This document shows, piece by piece, positions 44,446 to 53,918 of a stretch of DNA of 64,000 nt. The position numbers and the translations under genes are program-made. The notes below the pieces were generated by a model. That model was given only the letters and a program-made list of their open reading frames with translations, ran no database searches and was not told the DNA's origin. Source of the stretch: Cytophagaceae bacterium (lineage in GTDB: Bacteria; Bacteroidota; Bacteroidia; Cytophagales; Spirosomataceae); assembly GCA_027486845.1 (NCBI GenBank), contig JAIXOL010000008.1:1-64000 (forward strand). The letters run 5' to 3'. Position 1 is the stretch's first letter; the number at the start of each line of letters is the position of its first letter.

Positions 44446-45636
44446 ATGCTTTCTCTTTATCGCAATGCTTTTGGTGGTTTATCTCGGCAAGTTTGGTTAT
44501 TGGCATTGGTGATGCTCATTAATCGAAGTGGCGGAATGGTTGTGGCTTTTTTAACTCTTTATTTAACACAAAAACTGGGTTTAAGCATTACTGATGCAGG
44601 TTTTGTGATGGTTGCATTTGGTGTTGGTTCAATCTGTGGGACTTTTCTTGGAGGAAAGCTGACTGACTTGATTGGTTATTTTCCAGTTCAACTTTTTAGT
44701 TTATTGTTGGGCGGAATCATGTTTTTGTTGCTTTCTCAAACCCAAAACTATTTCGTTATCTGCACATTGGTTTTCTTTTTGAGTACTTTTGGCGAAGCCT
44801 ACCGCCCCGCTAATACGGCTTCGATTGCTGATTTTAGTACACCCGAAACTTTCACTCGTTCGGTTTCACTGATTCGTTTGGCTATCAATATTGGCTGGTC
44901 GATTGGGCCTGCCATTGGAGGTTTTCTTGCTTCTAAAGATTATACTCTATTGTTTTGGGCCGATGGACTAACAAATATTGGTGCAGCAATTTTGGTATTT
45001 TTATTTTTAAAAACCTCTAGACAGAAAAGAGCTGATATTCAGGCAATTAAAGTAAAAACAGACCCAATGGATTCAGCCTATCGTGACCGAAAATATTGGA
45101 TTTTTCTACTCCTTACGACCATGTATGCAGTTGCTTTTTTTCAACTTTTCACGATTGGCCCAGTTTTCTACAAGCAAGTTTGTTCACTATCGGAAATGCA
45201 AATTGGTTATATTTTGGGGTTAAATGGTCTGATTGTTGCTTTGGTCGAAATGATCTTAATTTATAAAATTGAAGGGAAATTCGAGAAGCTTTATCTGATA
45301 AGTTTTGGTACAAGTTTAGTCGTAGTCAGTTATATAATTTTCTTATTTTCGCACAGTTATATTTGGCTGATTATCGGAATTTTATTTGCTACTTTCTCAG
45401 AAATCTTCGCCATGCCTTTTATGAATGCTTTTAGTATCGAACGTTCAAAACCACACAATCGTGGGCAATATTCGGCACTACACTCCATGACATGGTCGAT
45501 AGCACAAATTTCTGCACCTTTAATTGGTACTCAGACAATCGCACATTTCGGGTATAATACTCTTTGGTATATTTTGGGTTCGTTTGGAGTTGTTTCCTCA
45601 ATAGGATTTGTTTGGTTGAAGAGATTGAAAAATTAA
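44446..45636 (+). CDS. Major facilitator superfamily transporter
   Basis: This 396-residue inner-membrane transporter has about 12 hydrophobic segments and a central cytoplasmic loop near residues 190-215. The MFS loop 2-3 signature appears as GGKLTDLIGYFP. The resemblance is to drug-efflux or general MFS exporters (MdtH/YcfS-like); the substrate is not evident. It is divergent from the thiolase gene and convergent with the TPR gene, 15 bp apart. Confidence 0.87.
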   Translation: MLSLYRNAFGGLSRQVWLLALVMLINRSGGMVVAFLTLYLTQKLGLSITDAGFVMVAFGVGSICGTFLGGKLTDLIGYFPVQLFSLLLGGIMFLLLSQTQNYFVICTLVFFLSTFGEAYRPANTASIADFSTPETFTRSVSLIRLAINIGWSIGPAIGGFLASKDYTLLFWADGLTNIGAAILVFLFLKTSRQKRADIQAIKVKTDPMDSAYRDRKYWIFLLLTTMYAVAFFQLFTIGPVFYKQVCSLSEMQIGYILGLNGLIVALVEMILIYKIEGKFEKLYLISFGTSLVVVSYIIFLFSHSYIWLIIGILFATFSEIFAMPFMNAFSIERSKPHNRGQYSALHSMTWSIAQISAPLIGTQTIAHFGYNTLWYILGSFGVVSSIGFVWLKRLKN

Positions 45637-45651
45637 TAGTTAAAAAAACAC

Positions 45652-46482
45652 TTAATTTTTCTTCTTAAAAACACCTCTTGGGTCATCTTTTTTAGCTAAT
45701 AATCCTTCGAGAATCTCAATGCTTGCATTGTCGGGGTCGAGTTCATAGCCTTGATGGAAACGCTCCCACGCTTCGTCAATTTCTTCATTGAGAAGTTTCG
45801 CCAACGATAGTTGCATGAGTGCATTGGCAGACTCTGGCTGTTTGGTAAGTGCTTTGTTGAGTAGTTCAAATGCTTTTCTTAAATCTTCTTTTTCAGCATC
45901 AACCGTAAAGCATTTGATATAAACCGTAGATAGGTCAACGATGAGTGTTACGTTATCCTCAATTTCAAGGCCACGATTCATCAAGTCAATGGCTTGTGCA
46001 TACTTTTCATTTTGGTAAGCAATCACGCCCAAACCCCAATAAGTATCGGAGTTTTCGTCGTCAAGCAAGTATGCTAAATTGAAACGATACATTGCGGTAT
46101 CTCTTTCGCCTTCACCCAAATACTCCCATGCACGTTCAGCAAAAAACTCACTGGCTTCGCGTCGGGTTTTAAAGCTCAAGTCACAAGCTTTTAGAAATTC
46201 TGTATCAACTGCTTTTTGGACATCCGTTTTTTCGAATTCTCCGAAAAGTGGCAAAAGATGAATATTTACTCCTTTCGGAGCCAACTTCTTCTTAATTACT
46301 TGTGTTTGATTATCTTGTGCTGGTACAAACGACTTCGTATTTGAAGTATTTGCTAAGTTTTTTGTTTGTATTGAATAACTATTAAGATTGGCAGTCTGCG
46401 AACGAAAAACAGCTTGTTGGGCAATTAATTCGGCAGAAATTAAGGTATACAAACTCGATAATAATAAAAATCTCATTAGCAA
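45652..46482 (-). CDS. Exported tetratricopeptide-repeat protein
   Basis: This 276-residue protein has a signal peptide (about 1-21, ending AELIAQ), a low-complexity region to about 75, then TPR units (DTAMYRFNLAYLLDDENSDTYWGLG, AIDLMNRGLEIEDN, ALTKQPESANALMQLSLAKL, AWERFHQGYELDPDNAS). TPRs mediate protein contacts; no specific partner can be named. Confidence 0.82.
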   Translation of the reverse strand: MLMRFLLLSSLYTLISAELIAQQAVFRSQTANLNSYSIQTKNLANTSNTKSFVPAQDNQTQVIKKKLAPKGVNIHLLPLFGEFEKTDVQKAVDTEFLKACDLSFKTRREASEFFAERAWEYLGEGERDTAMYRFNLAYLLDDENSDTYWGLGVIAYQNEKYAQAIDLMNRGLEIEDNVTLIVDLSTVYIKCFTVDAEKEDLRKAFELLNKALTKQPESANALMQLSLAKLLNEEIDEAWERFHQGYELDPDNASIEILEGLLAKKDDPRGVFKKKN

Positions 46483-46581
46483 TTTTTGACAGATACATCA
46501 CAGATATAACGATATCTGTTGTAAATTTATTAGCTTTTTTTTGAAAAATTCAAAAGGATTTAAAAAGATTTTTAGGTTAGC

Positions 46582-46589
46582 CAAAATTA
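46582..46589 (-). promoter_or_regulatory. Possible -7 box of the TPR gene
   Basis: On the minus strand this reads TAATTTTG, matching TAnnTTTG, about 100 bp upstream of the start codon. No -33 box was found. Confidence 0.3.
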
Positions 46590-46646
46590 TAAATTCTCGC
46601 AAATAATCGTTTTAAAAGTATTATATTTGTTTAGTATACAAAAACT

Positions 46647-46676
46647 ATGCCTAATAAAATTTTCTTTATTAGGCAT
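46647..46676 (-). terminator. Terminator after the DEAD-box helicase gene
   Basis: A perfect 12-bp stem (ATGCCTAATAAA at 46647-46658 with TTTATTAGGCAT at 46665-46676) with a 6-nt loop lies 8 bp beyond the helicase stop codon. Confidence 0.72.
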
Positions 46677-46683
46677 TAATATT

Positions 46684-48069
46684 TTATCTTTTAGAAGCTT
46701 TATTTGATTTTGAAAAACCATATTTTTTTCCACTTATCGATGAACTTTTTGGAGAAGACCCTCCCCCACTTTTGCCCGAAGTCAAGGCTTTTTTCTTAGC
46801 TGCTGCTGCTCTTGGATTTTTCTTTTCGTGGAAGGCTCCTTTAAAATTTGGATCTTCTTTTTTACGTTGATTATCTATTTCGAGCAACATTGCCTGATTT
46901 TCATCAAATGGCGTCGGAGCGATTGTTACATCAAGCGGTATCAACTCACGAGGAATTTCCATACGAATGATTTTCTCAATTTTCTTTATGTGATATTCTT
47001 CGGGGGGAGTCAGAAACGTTATGGCTTCACCCACATTATTTGCTCTCCCTGTACGGCCAATACGGTGCACATAATCTTCGTAAATTAATGGTACATCAAA
47101 ATTGATTACGTGTGTAACATGCTCAATATCAATACCCCTAGCTGCTACATCGGTAGCTACCAAAACTTTTACGGCATCTTCTCGAAACGCATCCATGGAA
47201 TTAATACGAGTATTTTGCCCTTTATTAGCATGTATCACTCGAATCTCTCCTTTTGGAACAACCGCACCTTTTAGGGCTTCAAAAACTTTATCGGCAATGT
47301 CTTTTGAACGAGTAAAAATAATCGTTTTTTGTATTTCACCGCTCTTAAAAAGATACTCCAAAATATTGATTTTGGTTTGCATATTTGGCACTGTGAACAT
47401 TCGTTGCTTGATGGTTTCGGCAGTCGTTGCTTGTGGAGAAACCTCTACTCTGGTAGGGAACTCTAAGAATTCGTATGAAAACCTTTCTACTTTTTCGGGA
47501 AAAGTGGCCGAAAACAGCAAATTTTGTCGTTTTGTAGGAATTACCTCTAAAATGCTACGAATTTGTGGCATAAAACCCATATCCATCATTTTATCAGCCT
47601 CGTCCAAAATCATGATTTTTATATCTTTTACGCCAATATCTCCACGTAAATACAAATCCATGAATCGGCCAGGAGTTGCAACAATGATATCCACTCCTGC
47701 TTGAATAGCCTCAATTTGAGTTTTTGGTCCAAGTCCGCCATAAAGTGCCACATGACGAAGATCGGTGTATTTGGCCAATTCTCCCACAGCTTTATCAATT
47801 TGAATCACCAACTCACGAGTGGGTGCAAAAACCAAACATCGAGGTAATTTGCCTTGTGCATACTTTACTTTCATCAAAATTGGTAAAAGATATGCTGCCG
47901 TTTTGCCTGTTCCTGTTTGAGCGATTCCCAAAACGTCATGTCCTTGTAAAGTCAAGGGAATTGTTTTTTGCTGAATTGGTGTAGGTATTGTATAACCAGC
48001 ATCAGCGATGGCATTTAATAACTGACGATTAAGCTCAAATTGCTCAAATGTATTTTCTATTTCTTCCAT
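46684..48069 (-). CDS. DEAD-box ATP-dependent RNA helicase (RhlE/DbpA-like)
   Basis: This 461-residue helicase remodels RNA, probably in ribosome assembly or mRNA decay. The Q motif (FEQFELNRQLLNAI, PTPIQQKTIP), Walker A AQTGTGKT (50-57), PTRELVIQ, DEAD at 156-159, SAT (LLFSATFPEK) and HRIGRTGRA are all present. A basic, serine/glycine/lysine-rich C-terminal tail (about 410-461) is typical of RNA-binding extensions. It lies 56 bp downstream of the membrane-protein gene on the same strand, with a palindrome in the gap. Confidence 0.95.
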   Translation of the reverse strand: MEEIENTFEQFELNRQLLNAIADAGYTIPTPIQQKTIPLTLQGHDVLGIAQTGTGKTAAYLLPILMKVKYAQGKLPRCLVFAPTRELVIQIDKAVGELAKYTDLRHVALYGGLGPKTQIEAIQAGVDIIVATPGRFMDLYLRGDIGVKDIKIMILDEADKMMDMGFMPQIRSILEVIPTKRQNLLFSATFPEKVERFSYEFLEFPTRVEVSPQATTAETIKQRMFTVPNMQTKINILEYLFKSGEIQKTIIFTRSKDIADKVFEALKGAVVPKGEIRVIHANKGQNTRINSMDAFREDAVKVLVATDVAARGIDIEHVTHVINFDVPLIYEDYVHRIGRTGRANNVGEAITFLTPPEEYHIKKIEKIIRMEIPRELIPLDVTIAPTPFDENQAMLLEIDNQRKKEDPNFKGAFHEKKNPRAAAAKKKALTSGKSGGGSSPKSSSISGKKYGFSKSNKASKR

Positions 48070-48097
48070 AATCTCAAACCAACGACAACAGCCGACC

Positions 48098-48118
48098 GTC
48101 CTCCCCGATGGAAAGGAC
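48098..48118. repeat. GTCCTTTCC...GGGGAGGAC palindrome
   Basis: On the minus strand GTCCTTTCC-ATC-GGGGAGGAC forms a 9-bp stem with two wobbles. It lies between the membrane-protein and helicase genes. Confidence 0.5.
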
Positions 48119-48125
48119 TATTTTT

Positions 48126-50105
48126 TTAATTGGTAATTTTTAATTCTTTAAATGTTGCTTCAAAACTTTCTTCAAAGCCCGAAGTGTATTTTGTCCAAAA
48201 ACGAATTTTTGTAACTCTTTGGTTATCAACACCTTTATTTAAGAAAAAGTTACAGGCTTCTGCTTGTGTGATTACTTTTTGATTAATGAACACTCCTCCA
48301 CGCAAGATTTTATCAATTACTCGAAAGTTCTCTTGTAGGCCGTTTTCATAAGTTACCGAACAATATAAATAAGGCGGTTGAAAAAACAATCTTGCCAATT
48401 TTCCTTTTGCACTATAATTTATTTTAGCCGAAAAACGAATCGGATTCGCTAATTTTGGAATCTGAATATCTTCATTTAGTTTAAACTTTATACTTGGCAA
48501 ATCACTGTATGTCAAGCTCTTAAGCACTTTGTTTCTATAAAAAAGATAAAAAGTATCTTGCTTAATTATGGTCGTATCGGTCAGTGCATAATTTCTCAAA
48601 AGTGCTTCACTCAAATCGGTTTCTACCCAAAATGGGTTTTGTTCACGAAAAGCCTCAGTGCGAAACAGCACAAATTCAGGGGCGGTTTTTGACAGATATT
48701 TCTGACCATTTTTTTTCATCAACCATTCGCTATTGGCTTGATAAGATTGTATAATTGGCCGAGGATTATAATTCAAGCGATTGAAATAAAGGTGTGAAAT
48801 CTGATGCGGAACAATGTCGATACTGGCATTTCCGACTTTAACCATTAGTTCGTTTGGCAACTGAACTGGTGAATTTTTGAAGTTGTCTTCATATTCATAG
48901 CTTACAAGCCTTTTTAAGTAATTTATAGGATTTTTCTGCTCTAAAATCTCCAAAATGTGCGTGTTAGAAAACGAACTTTCCGTAATTTTTTGAGAAATAC
49001 CTGTCGGTGGAAAAGTCAACAAATAACCTTTGAGGGTCTTTTCTCCAATATAAAATCGAATTAGTTGTGTAGCCAATAATTGTAGGCACAAAACGGCGAT
49101 AAACATTCGCCCTGCCCAAATTTTGTACGAATTTTCTGTAAACAAGTATATTAAAGCTGCCAAAGGAGGCATCAATAAGAAAAAACCAAAAATGTTATAC
49201 GCTCCTACTGCTGTATGGGCTTGTTTGAAACCCAAAAACCAAACAAGCATAATGAGCAAATACAAATAAACACCCTCGAAGTTTTTCTGAAGAATTGAGC
49301 GAAAAGTCTTGAAAACAAAAACTAAAACCACAAGTCCAATCAATATTTCAAAGAATAGTAAGGAAAACAGTTGTTTAGTACTTAAAAGCATAGCAGCCAT
49401 TGCATCCTGATAAGCATCAATGATTTTTAGGCTGGCTTCGAGATACGCTGTGATATCGACGTGCAGCAAAAAAGAAAGTGAATATGTGAGTAAGATTTGG
49501 GCTACCCAACAAACAATTAGTGTACGGAGCGTAAAGGCTTTGATTAACCAAAAATACACCAAAGAAGCAACAAATAGCCCATAAACAATAATACTTAAAT
49601 TTACTTTTATATAAAATATTAGCACCGAAATTAAAACTACTATCAACAAGGCCACCGAATTACGCGTGCGAAGTGCGTAAAGCAACCAAAAGATAAAAAA
49701 GTAAAAAAACGTAAAAGATGTATCAGAAATAAAGCCCCATGGCATAAGAATCAACAACGACGAAACCGCCACAATCCACCATTTTTTATCAGCTTTCCGA
49801 ATGCACAATTGGATGATAATGAGATAATTAAGTAGCGTAAAAACCTCTGCAGCGACCAACATCCAAATCGGAACACTTTTGGGTATAAGTCCAGTATTGA
49901 GATAGCCCAACGGGCCATAATTGAATATAAAATCACGCCCAAAAACAAAACCATTATCAATGGCCATTACCAGCGACTCATGCCACGAAGCATCAATATT
50001 GAAACCCGCATAGCCTGCAGGCAACGATAATGAAAAATAAATAACGCAAAAGAAAAGTAGAAATATAGTCTGCCGATTAATGGTTTTTGTCGGTACTGAT
50101 TGCAT
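48126..50105 (-). CDS. Large multi-pass membrane protein of unknown function, GT-C-like
   Basis: This 659-residue protein has about 11-12 membrane segments in the first 400 residues and a soluble extracytoplasmic C-terminal part (about 400-659). The first loop after TM1 has NIDASWHESLVMAID and FIFNYGPLGYL, acidic and aromatic residues in the place where GT-C glycosyltransferases carry their catalytic Asp. This suggests, but does not show, transfer of sugar from a lipid carrier. I do not recognise a named family. Confidence 0.6.
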   Translation of the reverse strand: MQSVPTKTINRQTIFLLFFCVIYFSLSLPAGYAGFNIDASWHESLVMAIDNGFVFGRDFIFNYGPLGYLNTGLIPKSVPIWMLVAAEVFTLLNYLIIIQLCIRKADKKWWIVAVSSLLILMPWGFISDTSFTFFYFFIFWLLYALRTRNSVALLIVVLISVLIFYIKVNLSIIVYGLFVASLVYFWLIKAFTLRTLIVCWVAQILLTYSLSFLLHVDITAYLEASLKIIDAYQDAMAAMLLSTKQLFSLLFFEILIGLVVLVFVFKTFRSILQKNFEGVYLYLLIMLVWFLGFKQAHTAVGAYNIFGFFLLMPPLAALIYLFTENSYKIWAGRMFIAVLCLQLLATQLIRFYIGEKTLKGYLLTFPPTGISQKITESSFSNTHILEILEQKNPINYLKRLVSYEYEDNFKNSPVQLPNELMVKVGNASIDIVPHQISHLYFNRLNYNPRPIIQSYQANSEWLMKKNGQKYLSKTAPEFVLFRTEAFREQNPFWVETDLSEALLRNYALTDTTIIKQDTFYLFYRNKVLKSLTYSDLPSIKFKLNEDIQIPKLANPIRFSAKINYSAKGKLARLFFQPPYLYCSVTYENGLQENFRVIDKILRGGVFINQKVITQAEACNFFLNKGVDNQRVTKIRFWTKYTSGFEESFEATFKELKITN

Positions 50106-50241
50106 TGATTTTCAAAGAGTTTTTACGAGGTTTTATGCAAAAATAGCTTAAATCGTAGCCAAAAAACGACTTTTGAACATAAATATTTCATTTCACAGAA
50201 TAAGTTCGTATTTTAGTAGTTTTCAAAAACTATCTTGACAT

Positions 50242-51843
50242 ATGAAAAACTTCAACAAACTGTTTAGTAAAAATCACCTATTTATACTATTTTTTTTAAC
50301 GGTTCCCTTTGCCTCCTTTGCTCAAAAATATGATACTGTTATCAAAAACGGGCGTATCATTGATGGGTCGGGAAATCCGTGGTTTTCTGCAGATGTAGGC
50401 ATCAAAAATGGGCAAATTGCCTTCATTGGCGTTATAGAGGCAAGCAATGCCACCAAAGTTATTGATGCAAAAAACCAAATTGTTTGCCCCGGTTTTATTG
50501 ATGTTCATACTCACGTCGAAGATGCCATTCAGAAACTCCCAACGGCTGATAATTTTATATATGATGGCGTTACGAGCATTATAACTGGCAACTGCGGTGG
50601 CTCAGAAGTTAACCTTGCTAAATTTTTTGAAGAACTCAAACAAATAAAATTAAGCGTAAATCTTGGCTCATTGATTGGCCATAATTCGGTGCGAAGATAT
50701 ATCATGAAAAATGGATTTCGTGACCCAACCGCTAAAGAGCAAACTCAAATGGAAACTCTCATAGAGCAAGCCATGAAAGACGGGGCAGTTGGTTTGGCAA
50801 CTGGCTTGATTTATATTCCGGGAACCTATTCTAAAACTCCCGAAGTTGTTGGGCTAGCCAAAGTGGCTTCTTCTTATGGCGGAATCTACGCTTCACACAT
50901 CAGAGATGAAGCATCAAAAGTCAAAGAAGCCATCAATGAAGCAATCAATATTGGTCGAGAGGCACATATTCCTGTCGAGATTTCGCATTTTAAAATTTCA
51001 AGTAAACCTCTTTGGGGAAAAAGCAACGAAACACTTGATTTGGTAGAAAAAGCTCGTTTGGAAGGAATTGATGTAAATATTGACCAATACCCCTACACAG
51101 CAAGTAGTACAAACATGGGGACGATGCTTCCATCATGGGCATTGGCCGATGGAGATTCGTTGGTACATATAAGATTAACAGACCTCGAGACACGTAAAAA
51201 GATTCGAGACGGAATGCTCAAAGGTCTGAAAGCCGACAATCGCAAAAACTTCGATTATGCTTTTGTGGCTCGTTTTAAGGCCGATTCTACCCTTAATGGA
51301 AAAAACATTACTGAAATAAATAAATTATTGGGCAGGAAATCAAATATGCAAACCGAAGCAGAACTCATCATGGATATGGTTGATAAAGGTGGAGCTCAAA
51401 TGATTTTTCATAAAATGAGTGAAGATGATGTAGCTCGAATTTTACAGTATCCTTTCACTATGATTGCTTCTGATGCGGGTGTAATCCAGTTTAACCGAAA
51501 TGTTCCGCATCCGCGTGGATATGGCTCAAATGCCCGAATATTAGGTATTTATGTGAGAGAGAAAAAAATACTCCGTCTTGAAGACGCTATTCGTCGAATG
51601 ACATCTCTCCCAGCCCAACGATTTAGAATTGATAATCGTGGCTTGATTCGAACAGGTTATGCTGCCGACATTGTAATTTTTGATGAAAATAAGGTTACAG
51701 ATAAAGCCACATTTGAAAAGCCTCACGCCTATTCAGAAGGCATTGATTACGTATTGGTAAATGGTGTGGCAGTGCTTGAAAATGGAAAACATACTGGCCA
51801 GAAATCAGGCGACATTATTTATGGAAAAGGCAAAGTAAATTAA
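50242..51843 (+). CDS. Secreted D-aminoacylase / N-acyl-D-amino-acid deacylase family amidohydrolase
   Basis: This 533-residue metal-dependent amidohydrolase probably releases D-amino acids from N-acyl forms or acts on a related amide. A signal peptide is at about 1-28 (ending SFAQ). The composite beta-domain begins YDTVIKNGRIIDG; H89 and H91 of FIDVHTH are metal ligands, and YASHIRDEA and PVEISHFK carry further His residues. TMIASDAGV holds the late Asp, followed by PHPRGYGS typical of D-aminoacylases. With the M19 dipeptidase it could serve D-amino-acid or peptidoglycan scavenging. Substrate uncertain. Confidence 0.88.
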   Translation: MKNFNKLFSKNHLFILFFLTVPFASFAQKYDTVIKNGRIIDGSGNPWFSADVGIKNGQIAFIGVIEASNATKVIDAKNQIVCPGFIDVHTHVEDAIQKLPTADNFIYDGVTSIITGNCGGSEVNLAKFFEELKQIKLSVNLGSLIGHNSVRRYIMKNGFRDPTAKEQTQMETLIEQAMKDGAVGLATGLIYIPGTYSKTPEVVGLAKVASSYGGIYASHIRDEASKVKEAINEAINIGREAHIPVEISHFKISSKPLWGKSNETLDLVEKARLEGIDVNIDQYPYTASSTNMGTMLPSWALADGDSLVHIRLTDLETRKKIRDGMLKGLKADNRKNFDYAFVARFKADSTLNGKNITEINKLLGRKSNMQTEAELIMDMVDKGGAQMIFHKMSEDDVARILQYPFTMIASDAGVIQFNRNVPHPRGYGSNARILGIYVREKKILRLEDAIRRMTSLPAQRFRIDNRGLIRTGYAADIVIFDENKVTDKATFEKPHAYSEGIDYVLVNGVAVLENGKHTGQKSGDIIYGKGKVN

Positions 51844-51852
51844 ATTCGTAAG

Positions 51853-51888
51853 TCAGCGTGGGTAGTTTATTGCAATTACACACGCTGA
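51853..51888. terminator. Hairpin between convergent D-aminoacylase and YqgE genes
   Basis: A perfect 8-bp stem (TCAGCGTG at 51853-51860 with CACGCTGA at 51881-51888) touches the stop codon of the minus-strand gene. Confidence 0.5.
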
Positions 51889-52434
51889 TTAGTTTAGCCT
51901 TGGGTCGGTTGGGTAATTTGATAAAACTTTGTATTGTCCACCCATTCGTTTCAATACTTCACGCCAAAAGTTTTTACTTGGTGTTTCAAAAATCAAGCTG
52001 GCATCAATATCTGAAATAATCCAAGAATTTTGCTTTAGTTCTTTTTCTAATTGCCCACCTGACCAGCCCGAATAGCCAATAAAAAGTCGAATATCGTCTT
52101 CTGATATTTTCCCAATATTTACTAATGTTTTTACTTGCTTAAAATCTCCCGACCAAAAAACACCATTCCCAATATCAACTGCACCATCAATTTCATTACC
52201 CAGACGGTGAATAAAATGTAAAGTATTCTGCTCGACTGGTCCACCCAAATAAAGAGGCAGTTCGCTGTAAACATTTTCCATTACATCATCTAACTTCAAA
52301 TTTGTCAATTGGTTTAATACCAAACCAAATGCTCCTTGTTTATTATATTCGCAGAGCAACACCACACTTCGCTCGAAGTTTTTATCTCCTAAAAACGGTT
52401 CTGCTATTATTATTTTTCCTTTTGATAATGACAT
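51889..52434 (-). CDS. YqgE/AlgH family protein (DUF179)
   Basis: This 181-residue single-domain protein has the family start KGKIIIAEPFLGDKNFERSVVLLCEY, GAFGLVLNQ, LYLGGPVEQ and LFIGYSGWSGGQLEKEL. The biochemical role of the family is unknown; AlgH influences alginate synthesis in Pseudomonas. Length is normal. Confidence 0.93.
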   Translation of the reverse strand: MSLSKGKIIIAEPFLGDKNFERSVVLLCEYNKQGAFGLVLNQLTNLKLDDVMENVYSELPLYLGGPVEQNTLHFIHRLGNEIDGAVDIGNGVFWSGDFKQVKTLVNIGKISEDDIRLFIGYSGWSGGQLEKELKQNSWIISDIDASLIFETPSKNFWREVLKRMGGQYKVLSNYPTDPRLN

Positions 52435-52479
52435 AAAAGTTGTAAATTTTTAAGCAAAATAGTGGATAATTATCAAATA

Positions 52480-52524
52480 TGCTATAAAAAACAAAGGTTG
52501 CTTACAAAAACCGTAAGCAACCTT
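52480..52524 (-). terminator. Terminator after the T9SS-target gene
   Basis: A perfect 12-bp stem (AAGGTTGCTTAC at 52494-52505 with GTAAGCAACCTT at 52513-52524) and, on the minus strand, a following T-rich run form a rho-independent terminator. Confidence 0.8.
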
Positions 52525-52558
52525 CAAATATTTAATGAAACTATATTCGGTACGAATA

Positions 52559-53617
52559 TTATTTCTTCAAAATCATTTTTTGAGTTAATGGCTTGTTACC
52601 AACTCTTTGTACACGCACTGCTAATTCAGTAGCTGGAAGATTTTCTGGTAATTGATATGCTTTGCGTAAGTCTTTTACCATACCTTCTTTATGCATAATT
52701 GTTGAGCCATCTTGGTTTGTTACATCTACCGTGATTTGCTCGTTTTCGTTCATTCCGCCCAATTTCAAAAAATATTCACCTTCTGTTGGGTTAGGATAAA
52801 CACCAATCTCAGCTTTGATATTTCGGCTTTTGGCGAGTGTAAACAAAGTTCCGTTTGATAAATCAGTTAAAGCGGAAAGTTTTGAATCTTCCAAAACATC
52901 CCAAGTGCCTCTTTTTAAATAAGCAACATCTTCTAAACCATATTGGCTATTTACAGAAACTTGAGCCGAACCTTTAACTGATTCTGATTTCAAAGTCCAA
53001 TATTCATTTTCGTTGATTCTCTCAACGTTTTCAGAAACTTGACCAGAAATGTTCAATGGGCTTTTATAAAGATATGAAGCAGAAAGAATTTGACTTTTAG
53101 TATTACGATCTACATTGAAAGTACGAAGGTTTGTACCATCACCCAAAGGAAATTCAAAAGCTTCGCTGCCTTCTTTTTTCACTACACCTCTAACGTGTGA
53201 GAAATCGGAAGCACCATTGTGCTTTGCATCTGCCGAAAACACTAATGGGTTTATTGATGATGATTCAATTACGCCACGACGGAACGCCACTGATTCGTTT
53301 ACCCGTACTGGTGTTTCGAGTTTCACATCATTATCCAACATTAATTGGCTGAATGAAAGTTCGTTATTACTTTTGATAAGTTGTGTTCCATTTCCATCAA
53401 AAACCGTTACACCTGTTGATTGTAAGGAGCTAAGGTTTTCTAGGTTTTTTTGAAAGTGAACTTTACCATTGTTAGTGATTTTACCTTCATTTACCACATC
53501 GGTATTGAAACTCACGACTGCACCCTCGCTTACGTAGAAGTTTGTGCTATTGACAAACTGTGCATTTACATGGCCAGCCAATAAGCATACGCCAAGTGAG
53601 TAGATGATTTTTTTCAT
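52559..53617 (-). CDS. Secreted protein with T9SS C-terminal sorting domain
   Basis: This 352-residue protein has a signal peptide at about 1-19 (LLAGHVNAQ), a beta-rich central region of short repeats (VVNEGKITNNGKVHF, ESVAFRRGVIESSSINPLVF) and a type A T9SS domain at about 270-352 (IGVYPNPTEGEYFLKL ... LTQKMILKK). It is probably displayed on or released from the cell surface; the central part is not a recognised enzyme. Confidence 0.8.
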   Translation of the reverse strand: MKKIIYSLGVCLLAGHVNAQFVNSTNFYVSEGAVVSFNTDVVNEGKITNNGKVHFQKNLENLSSLQSTGVTVFDGNGTQLIKSNNELSFSQLMLDNDVKLETPVRVNESVAFRRGVIESSSINPLVFSADAKHNGASDFSHVRGVVKKEGSEAFEFPLGDGTNLRTFNVDRNTKSQILSASYLYKSPLNISGQVSENVERINENEYWTLKSESVKGSAQVSVNSQYGLEDVAYLKRGTWDVLEDSKLSALTDLSNGTLFTLAKSRNIKAEIGVYPNPTEGEYFLKLGGMNENEQITVDVTNQDGSTIMHKEGMVKDLRKAYQLPENLPATELAVRVQRVGNKPLTQKMILKK

Positions 53618-53918
53618 ATATACATTTATCTTGTTTTCTTGATATAAAGGTAAATACTTGTTTCAATAAGAAAAAACTTTCTTACTAAATTTTATTTAAT
53701 GGTTAACAACTTCTTAATCAGTAGTTGTTGGGTATTTTTTGATATTATCCAGAGGTTTCTTTGATAAAACTATACAATAATCATTCCATAAACAATTGTT
53801 TGGTTATAATTCTGATTAGAGGTAGTATTTTTAAGAAATGTTTTTATATTTTAAGGTAAATTAAAAAATGGCACGTTGCTTGTCAAAATCAAATAAAGCA
53901 TTTTGTGGATTTATTTTT
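53618..53918. other. 301-bp non-coding region between T9SS-target and MFS genes
   Basis: It is AT-rich with no credible gene. It contains a perfect 12-bp palindrome AAACAATTGTTT at 53790-53801, about 175 bp upstream of the T9SS-target start, which could be an operator. No consensus promoter was found. Confidence 0.4.

Noticed and set aside
46622-46676. Possible small RNA: plus-strand TATATTTG followed by a hairpin
   Set aside because: The -33 box is missing and the product would be little more than the hairpin, which is better explained as the helicase terminator.
47102-47704. 200-codon open frame on the plus strand opposite the DEAD helicase gene
   Set aside because: It mirrors a clearly real helicase in another frame and has no recognisable domain or promoter.
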